Positions 1-4,697 of a stretch of DNA of 7,575 nt are shown piece after piece. The DNA comes from Candidatus Equinaster intestinalis (lineage in GTDB: Bacteria; Bacillota_A; Clostridia; Oscillospirales; Acutalibacteraceae). The first letter of the stretch is position 1. Every line of letters starts with the position of its first letter. The position numbers and the translations under genes are program-made. The notes under the pieces were generated by a model, which made no database searches, was not told the DNA's origin, and was given only the letters and a program-made list of their open reading frames with translations. Location of the stretch: positions 1 through 7,575 of the forward strand of contig JAGHTJ010000147.1 of the NCBI GenBank assembly GCA_018065375.1. Direction: 5' to 3'.

Positions 1-331
1 AAATTCCCATAAATATAAGGAAAAAAGCAAAAATTTTCGAGAGGAGATTTTTGTCTATTAAATCGGTTACGAGTATGCCCAGTCCCGAGCCTGCCGCCCC
101 GAAAATTATCATCGGAAGAATTTTCCCGAACTGTATTTTTCCCTTCACGGCATAAATGATAATCGAAATAAGCCCTATGGGGATAAAAAATATGAGGTTT
201 ATCCCCTGCGCCGAAATCTGCTCTGCACCGCCGAAAACGGTAAGATAAATAAGGAGCACCGCGCCGCCGCCCATTCCCATTGAAGCGATAATGCCCGAAA
301 AAAGTCCTGCAAGAATATTACCCAAATTCAT
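1..331 (-). CDS. Half-length TauE/SafE (TSUP) family permease subunit B, 3' end cut by window
   Basis: This frame is open from an ATG at 331 to the window edge, giving 110 visible residues with no stop. The protein is very hydrophobic, with about four predicted membrane segments. A glycine-rich MGMGGG motif sits at residues 18-23 in the first segment, and an AQGINLI motif follows near residues 41-47. Both are typical of one repeat of TauE/SafE membrane permeases, which move sulfite, sulfoacetate or other small anions in known members. Full-length members have two such repeats in one chain; this gene carries only one. It aligns along its length with the preceding gene (328-693). The two overlap by four bases (ATGA at 328-331), which implies translational coupling. 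A GAGG lies about 11 nt upstream of the ATG. The partner protein is 121 aa, so only a few residues are probably missing here. The substrate cannot be told from sequence. Confidence 0.85.
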   Translation of the reverse strand, partial: MNLGNILAGLFSGIIASMGMGGGAVLLIYLTVFGGAEQISAQGINLIFFIPIGLISIIIYAVKGKIQFGKILPMIIFGAAGSGLGILVTDLIDKNLLSKIFAFFLIFMGI

Positions 332-693
332 CTCATCAAAAGCCTCACTCCCGCCCAAATCATAAAGCCGCCGAAAATCCTTTTGAGCCATTTTGCGGGA
401 ATTTTAGAAAGCAAAAATGTTCCTGCAAGAGCGCCCGCCACGCCGCCCGGCAGAAAAATAAGTGCATCACCGATACTCACCTTACCGCCGACTATATAAA
501 GAACCGTGCTTACAAGCGAAATGGGCCATATTACGGCAATGGCATTCGCCTGCGCGTCCTTTTGCTCAAAACCGAGTTTTTTGAGAACCGGCACGGCTAC
601 CATACCGCCGCCCGAACCGAGCATACCATTTAAAAGTCCTACCAAAAGACCGAATGCCGAATATTTCAAGGTTTTTTTATTCAAAAACATCAC
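328..693 (-). CDS. Half-length TauE/SafE (TSUP) family permease subunit A
   Basis: This 121-residue membrane protein has about four hydrophobic segments and a GMLGSGGGM motif in the first, the signature of a TauE/SafE repeat. The family exports or imports small anions such as sulfite or organosulfonates; the substrate here is unknown. Typical members are about 250 residues with two repeats, so this is half of one. The other half is the overlapping downstream gene (1-331), and I infer that the two products pair into one transporter. The longest start is GTG at 693, but an ATG follows directly at 690 and is equally plausible. Only a weak TGGGTG-like ribosome site precedes it. The gene lies about 40 nt beyond the yjjG stop and just after a strong terminator (712-748), so its own expression signal is unclear. 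A small overlapping plus-strand frame is a shadow. Confidence 0.87.
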   Translation of the reverse strand: MMFLNKKTLKYSAFGLLVGLLNGMLGSGGGMVAVPVLKKLGFEQKDAQANAIAVIWPISLVSTVLYIVGGKVSIGDALIFLPGGVAGALAGTFLLSKIPAKWLKRIFGGFMIWAGVRLLMR

Positions 694-711
694 CCAAAAT
701 ATTATTTACGG

Positions 712-748
712 TAAAAAAATAAAAATGCCTGACTAATCAAGCATTTTT
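712..748 (-). terminator. Intrinsic terminator overlapping the yjjG stop codon
   Basis: Read on the minus strand, the arms at 737-748 and 721-732 pair over 12 positions with one G-U wobble (outer part AAAAATGC with GCATTTTT). The 4-nt loop is at 733-736. It is followed by A and then seven T residues (719-713). The yjjG stop TAG (735-733) lies in the loop, so the hairpin uses the end of the coding sequence. This should end the Nudix-to-yjjG transcript. The U-run is only about 22 nt from the next start codon. Confidence 0.88.
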
Positions 749-1416
749 ATTAAATCGGTTATATTTTCTATTTCGTATGTCGGTTTAACATCGGAGGTTT
801 TACCCTTTCGGTTATAAAAGCAGGTATCAATGCCGGCGTTTATGCCGCCCTTTATATCCGAGGTGAGGCTATCCCCTATAATCAGTATCTTACTTTTATC
901 CTTTTCCTTAATATTCGCAAAAACAAAATCAAAATACTCTTTTTCGGGTTTGGGCGCTCCCACCGCTTCGGAAACGAAAACCTTATTTACAAGATTTATT
1001 ATGCCGCTATCATTCAGCCGGCGGTTTTGTATCTTTTGATTTCCGTTTGTAACGATATGTAAATCGTAGCCGCGACTGCGCAACACTTCGAGGGTTTCCC
1101 ACGCACCGTCAAGCAAAAAGTGATAACTGCCGAGCTTATCCTCGTAGGTCAAAGCCACCTTTTTAGCATCACAATCTACACCTAAAGTATCGAGAAGTTT
1201 TTTAAATCTGCCGGTATAAATCTCCTCTTTTTTGATTTCGCCCCTTTCAAAGGACTTCCAAAACGAATCGTTTATACTGCTGTAAAGTGCTCTGATTTCC
1301 TCGGTGTAGGTGATATTATTGGCGGCGAGTGTATCGCGGAGTCCGTTAGCCTCGGAGCGGGTAAAATCAAGCAAGGTATTATCCGAATCAAAAAGAAGCG
1401 TGGTATATTTTTTCAT
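733..1416 (-). CDS. yjjG: YjjG-family HAD pyrimidine nucleotidase
   Basis: This 227-residue cytosolic protein is a haloacid dehalogenase-type phosphatase. Motif I is FDSDNT with the nucleophile D10 and acid D12. A helical cap follows at about residues 15-100. Motif II is VTNGN with T123, motif III is the lysine K156 in GAPKP, and motif IV is GDSLTSD at 181-187 with Mg-binding acids. The motif IV stretch running on to GIDTCFYN is characteristic of YjjG, a 5'-nucleotidase that removes phosphate from UMP, dUMP, dTMP and non-canonical pyrimidine nucleotides as house-cleaning. Length and all four motifs are intact. The ATG at 1416 shares one base with the galU stop (TAATG), so translation is probably coupled; there is no strong ribosome site of its own. 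It is the last gene before the terminator at 712-748. Exact substrate is inferred from family; a related HAD specificity is possible. Confidence 0.88.
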   Translation of the reverse strand: MKKYTTLLFDSDNTLLDFTRSEANGLRDTLAANNITYTEEIRALYSSINDSFWKSFERGEIKKEEIYTGRFKKLLDTLGVDCDAKKVALTYEDKLGSYHFLLDGAWETLEVLRSRGYDLHIVTNGNQKIQNRRLNDSGIINLVNKVFVSEAVGAPKPEKEYFDFVFANIKEKDKSKILIIGDSLTSDIKGGINAGIDTCFYNRKGKTSDVKPTYEIENITDLIKMLD

Positions 1417-2285
1417 TAAAGCTTTTCCGCCAACTCTTTGATATATTTTTTGAGCTCATCGCGGGTTTCGGGGTGTGTAAGGCCTACATCTATATTGGCT
1501 TTGAGCATACCGAATTTATTGCCCATATCGTGACGCTCACCGCTGAAAACAACACCTGTCATACCGTTTCTGCGCGCAACTGTTTTCATAGCATCGGTAA
1601 GCTGAAGCTCATTGCCTACGCCGAGCGGAGTATGCTCGAGGATATTGAAAATATCGGGTTCAAGTATACATCTGCCGAGTACAGCATAGTTTGAAAACTT
1701 ATTAAAAATACTCGGTTTTTCTATCATATCGCTGACCTCGAAAAACTTATCCTCTATCGGTTTTACCTTAAGCGAGCAGTACTTTACAACCTGCTCATCG
1801 GTTACCTCTTTAATACCTACAACGCTCTTGCCGTATTTTTCGTAAGCCTCGCAGAGCTCACCTATGGCGGGTGTTTCGCCGATAATTACATCATCACCGT
1901 AAAGCACGGCAAAGGGGTCCTGACCGGCAAACTCCTTGGCACGCAGTACCGCATCGCCGAGTCCTTTTGTTTCCTTTTGGCGGATAAAGTATATATTGGC
2001 AAGCTTTGAAACCGCCGCAACCTCCTCGTATTCCTTCTTTTTATTTTTGGATTTGAGCATATGCTCTATTTCAAGGGAATGGTCGAAATGGTCTTCAATA
2101 GCGCCCTTGCCGCGGTTGGTAATTATAAGAATATCGGTTATACCTGCCTTTACCGCCTCTTCAACTATATACTGAATTGCCGGCTTATCAACTATCGGAA
2201 GCATTTCTTTCGGTATTGCCTTTGATGCGGGTAAAACCCTTGTTCCGAGTCCTGCGGCGGGGATTATGGCTTTTTTGATTTTCAT
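1416..2285 (-). CDS. galU: UTP-glucose-1-phosphate uridylyltransferase
   Basis: GalU makes UDP-glucose and pyrophosphate from UTP and glucose 1-phosphate in the cytosol, feeding cell-wall, glycolipid and polysaccharide synthesis and galactose metabolism. The 289-residue length is normal. The nucleotide-binding signature AAGLGTR is at residues 10-16, followed by the PKEMLPIVDKP stretch (25-35). The metal-binding GDD is at 130-132, the EKP motif at 189-191, and GNELQLTDAM at 224-233. Near the C terminus the usual YDIG-type motif reads HDMGNK (252-257). The ATG at 2285 is set by an AGGAGAG ribosome site that begins on the stop codon (TAG, 2300-2298) of the upstream zinc-ribbon gene. Its own TAA overlaps the yjjG ATG by one base. 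The gene is clearly a middle member of the operon. Plus-strand frames inside it are shadows. Confidence 0.97.
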   Translation of the reverse strand: MKIKKAIIPAAGLGTRVLPASKAIPKEMLPIVDKPAIQYIVEEAVKAGITDILIITNRGKGAIEDHFDHSLEIEHMLKSKNKKKEYEEVAAVSKLANIYFIRQKETKGLGDAVLRAKEFAGQDPFAVLYGDDVIIGETPAIGELCEAYEKYGKSVVGIKEVTDEQVVKYCSLKVKPIEDKFFEVSDMIEKPSIFNKFSNYAVLGRCILEPDIFNILEHTPLGVGNELQLTDAMKTVARRNGMTGVVFSGERHDMGNKFGMLKANIDVGLTHPETRDELKKYIKELAEKL

Positions 2286-2297
2286 AACTTTTCTCTC

Positions 2298-3119
2298 CTA
2301 TTTTATTAAAATGAATAGAAACAACGCCGGAATTGATGATGCGATAATGTATACAAAAATACCGAGCACCGCCATTCCGCCGGACGTACCGCCGGAACGT
2401 GCCAGAGCATTTTTATAAGAAACATCATCGGTATATTTTTCTTTCAGAGTTTTCGCCTTTTTAAGAATATGTTTTTTATAGAGGTAAAGAGCGAACATTC
2501 CGAGCATAATGGTTGAAATATATCTTTCAGCCATATCGAGCAGTGAAGAATATCTCAACTGACTCGACGCGGAATACTCTGAAATATAATCGGTATATTC
2601 CTTTAAAAAGTCGTTATAAACATCGGTTACGGAGCTATCCGAATTTTCGTTTTGAGCGTTTTTCTGTATCTTTTGGGTCATTTCCTCGGTAATTGAAACA
2701 ACACCTTTAATATATTCGGTCATCGGTTCTCTGGAAATAAAGAATTTTCCCACTCCGAGAGCTACCGAAATTGCAAGGCAAATAATCGCCGCCTTATACA
2801 TTTTACGGTAGAAAAACCATATTGCCGCACCGAAAAGTCCGAAGAAATAGCTCAAAACGGCAACCGGCCAACACCACGAAATCTTTGAATCGGCCTTATG
2901 CATTCGGTTGAATTTCCCTATAATGCGCTGTGAATTATTGCCTACAGCCGCTTCCATTTCTTCGATACTGATACCGTGAGCCTCCGTAAAAAAGTCCTTT
3001 GAAGGACGGTTTTCGTAAGTATGAGGATTTCTGCCGTACGATAAGGGGGTTCCGCATTTTTTACAAAAATTGTATTCGTCTTTATTTTCAGTTCCGCATT
3101 TTCCGCAAAATTTACTCAT
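2298..3119 (-). CDS. Zinc-ribbon membrane protein, DUF2628-like
   Basis: The product has 273 residues and no known enzymatic function. It begins with a zinc ribbon made of two CxxC knuckles (C5/C8 and C19/C22). A linker leads to an ISIEEMEAAVGNNS segment (50-63). The membrane part has about four hydrophobic segments near 83-103, 110-128, 199-216 and 249-272. An acidic, polar stretch (about 135-195) separates the two pairs. The WFFYRKMYKAA motif (101-111) between the first two segments and YKKHI (214-218) after the third resemble the DUF2628 type of small membrane proteins. The upstream gene has the same order of parts, so the two are likely paralogues. The start is firm: AGGAGGAGG lies just upstream of the ATG at 3119, overlapping the previous stop. 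The stop codon in turn forms part of the galU ribosome site. A role in envelope or stress sensing is possible but unproven. Confidence 0.88.
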   Translation of the reverse strand: MSKFCGKCGTENKDEYNFCKKCGTPLSYGRNPHTYENRPSKDFFTEAHGISIEEMEAAVGNNSQRIIGKFNRMHKADSKISWCWPVAVLSYFFGLFGAAIWFFYRKMYKAAIICLAISVALGVGKFFISREPMTEYIKGVVSITEEMTQKIQKNAQNENSDSSVTDVYNDFLKEYTDYISEYSASSQLRYSSLLDMAERYISTIMLGMFALYLYKKHILKKAKTLKEKYTDDVSYKNALARSGGTSGGMAVLGIFVYIIASSIPALFLFILIK

Positions 3120-3131
3120 AAAAGCCTCCTC

Positions 3132-4040
3132 CTACATCAAAAATCCGTATATCAGATTCGGCAGATAGGTGGTAATCAGTATGCCTGCCAAAAAGACAAG
3201 CAGGCTTAATCCGCCGTGTTTTATTACATACTCTTCTCTATCCTCCGCAAGCCTTGCTTTTTGAGCGTGGGAAATTATATGCTTTCTGTAAAAATTATCC
3301 CCGAAAACTCCGCTTATAATACGAAGCGCCAAGGTCATAAGCATCGAAATTCCCGCAAGAACAAAGGGCAGATAATTACCTGCAAGCAGTTTATCGGTAA
3401 GATAATTTACAAGCTCGTTACGGTTATTAACCACGATTTCATTAGTCATTTGAGCCAGCGGGAAGGAAAGTATATTAGCCGCAACCATAACAGCAACCGC
3501 CAACGCTCCCTGCTTATACATCTTTCTTAAGAAGAACCAGCCCTCCGGCAGTAAAAATGCAACCCAGTTAAAGGACGCCTTTTTACCCTCGGCGGCATTT
3601 TTGAATTTATACAAATATCTTGAAATATTAAGACCTACAAAATCCGCCGCTTCCTTTGCCGTAACCCCTTCGCCTATATCATCGTTTTTATTTACGGCGC
3701 CGAAAATTTCAAACTCGCCGAGTCGCTGAACACGGCCTTGAGGTGTTCCGCAATAGGGGCAGACCTGCGCATCCTTTTCGATTTCTTTCATACATTTCGG
3801 GCAGATGCGCGGAATTTCCGCAGTATCATCATTTTCTTCCTCGATTTGAGGCGGAATTTCTTTCTTTGAAGAATACTCGTTTTCGGTGCCGTGGAACTGT
3901 TCGAGTCCGCAATGTCCTACCGAATTATAGCAATCTCTGTGATGCGGCGCACCGCATATAGGACAGTAAACCACATCGTCCTCATCAAAAAGATACGCGT
4001 GGCATATCGGACAGGTTTTTCCGTTTACGCTTAATGCCAT
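3132..4040 (-). CDS. RING-like plus zinc-ribbon membrane protein, DUF2628-like
   Basis: The 302-residue product has two metal-binding modules before a membrane domain. Residues 10-44 hold C10/C13, C26/C29, H33-H34, C37 and C44 in the spacing of the prokaryotic RING-like finger (Prok-RING_1 type). Residues 80-97 hold a classic zinc ribbon with C80/C83 and C94/C97. An acidic linker (61-75) joins them. A soluble segment (about 107-153) then precedes hydrophobic stretches near 157-171, 178-196, 224-246 and 278-300. The FFLRKMYKQGA motif (169-179) and FYRKHI (250-255) match the corresponding places in the downstream gene (2298-3119), which argues for duplication. The function is unknown. RING-like fingers in bacteria are not established as ubiquitin ligases, so none is claimed. 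The ATG at 4040 is one nucleotide from the Nudix stop, with GGAG and AAGG sequences inside the Nudix coding end. Confidence 0.88.
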   Translation of the reverse strand: MALSVNGKTCPICHAYLFDEDDVVYCPICGAPHHRDCYNSVGHCGLEQFHGTENEYSSKKEIPPQIEEENDDTAEIPRICPKCMKEIEKDAQVCPYCGTPQGRVQRLGEFEIFGAVNKNDDIGEGVTAKEAADFVGLNISRYLYKFKNAAEGKKASFNWVAFLLPEGWFFLRKMYKQGALAVAVMVAANILSFPLAQMTNEIVVNNRNELVNYLTDKLLAGNYLPFVLAGISMLMTLALRIISGVFGDNFYRKHIISHAQKARLAEDREEYVIKHGGLSLLVFLAGILITTYLPNLIYGFLM

Positions 4041-4041
4041 A

Positions 4042-4545
4042 TTATACTGTAACCTTTTCTCCGAATACGACCGACCAATAATATCTGCCGTAATCGTGAA
4101 ATTTTCCTTCCTTAATCATAGTTTTAAGATAATCCTTTGTAACCCATCTCGCCGTATCAACCTCGCTTTTCTGCAAATGCAGAGATTCAGCCGACACATC
4201 GGTACAAATTGAGTACACATCAATAAAAGAATTTCTGCGCTTTATGCGCTTTACAAATTCCAGCGAAGAAGCATCTGATTCGATGCCGAGCTCCTCCTTA
4301 AGCTCCCTTGCGGCGGCTGTAAAGGAATCCTCTCCCGATATTGCCGCGCCGCCGGTTGCCGCCCATTCGCCCGGCATAAGTCTCTTATTTTCCGAGCGCC
4401 GCTGAATGAGAAATTTTCCCTCGCTGTTATGAACCCATATATGCACTACGAGATGATATTCTCCCGCGCTCAAATTGGTTTTGCCGCGTATAACGGTTTT
4501 GCCAACCTTTTCGCCCGCGGAATTCAATATATCCCAGCGTTCCAT
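4042..4545 (-). CDS. Nudix hydrolase (Idi/YfcD-like branch)
   Basis: The 167-residue soluble protein carries a perfect Nudix box: G66-x5-E72-x7-R80-E81-L82-x-E84-E85-L86-G87-I88. The glutamates bind Mg and the enzyme would cleave a nucleoside diphosphate linked to another group. The N-terminal part (WDILNSAGEKVG, then HLVVHIWVHNSEGKFLIQRRS and PGEWAATGG) resembles the branch that includes isopentenyl-diphosphate isomerase and YfcD-type hydrolases. It is shorter than some Idi proteins and I see no firm proof of isomerase activity; hydrolase is the safer call. The substrate is unknown. It is the first gene of the minus-strand operon, preceded by an AAGGAGAG ribosome site six bases from the ATG at 4545 and by a promoter at 4581-4609. 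The next gene starts one nucleotide after its TAA. Overlapping plus-strand frames near its 5' end are shadows. Confidence 0.92.
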   Translation of the reverse strand: MERWDILNSAGEKVGKTVIRGKTNLSAGEYHLVVHIWVHNSEGKFLIQRRSENKRLMPGEWAATGGAAISGEDSFTAAARELKEELGIESDASSLEFVKRIKRRNSFIDVYSICTDVSAESLHLQKSEVDTARWVTKDYLKTMIKEGKFHDYGRYYWSVVFGEKVTV

Positions 4546-4580
4546 TGTTCTCTCCTTAACGAACAGATTTATACAGATAT

Positions 4581-4609
4581 ATTATACCTTATTACGTGCG
4601 CGAATACAA
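4581..4609 (-). promoter_or_regulatory. Sigma-A-type promoter for the Nudix-galU-yjjG operon
   Basis: On the minus strand a perfect TATAAT (-10, 4586-4581) lies 17 nt from TTGTAT (-35, 4609-4604, three of six consensus bases). The start of transcription should fall near 4574, leaving a leader of about 30 nt before the Nudix ATG with its AAGGAGAG site. Its back-to-back partner for the plus-strand gene is at 4637-4665. Confidence 0.68.
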
Positions 4610-4636
4610 CCCAAAATTTTAAGTTTATTTTATCAC

Positions 4637-4665
4637 TTGAAAAAGCATACCGTATATGATAAACT
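4637..4665 (+). promoter_or_regulatory. Sigma-A-type promoter for the GH94 gene, extended -10
   Basis: TTGAAA (-35, five of six) at 4637-4642 is followed after 17 nt by TAAACT (-10, four of six) at 4660-4665. A TG one base upstream of the -10 gives an extended -10 element, which compensates for the weak hexamer. Transcription would start near 4672, with an AGAGG ribosome site about 7 nt before the ATG at 4698. The hexamer GATAAA overlaps the -10, and its complement TTTATC occurs on both sides (4629-4634 and 4676-4681), a possible but weak operator arrangement. Confidence 0.62.
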
Positions 4666-4697
4666 AAATTAAGAATTTATCAAAAAGAGGTTGTCTT

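Noticed and set aside
3216..3530. 104-codon plus-strand frame
   Set aside because: It is antisense to a well-supported membrane protein gene with good start and family motifs, has no recognisable domain and is taken as a shadow; the same holds for the other antisense frames over galU, yjjG, the Nudix gene and the GH94 gene.
4041..4046. Perfect TATAAT on the minus strand just before the RING-like gene
   Set aside because: It lies across the Nudix stop, has no -35 at the right distance (CGTATT) and would place the start inside the next coding region.
4042..4545. Isopentenyl-diphosphate isomerase (idi) as the name of the Nudix gene
   Set aside because: The general Idi-like branch resemblance is clear, but isomerase-specific residues could not be confirmed and there is no isoprenoid gene nearby.
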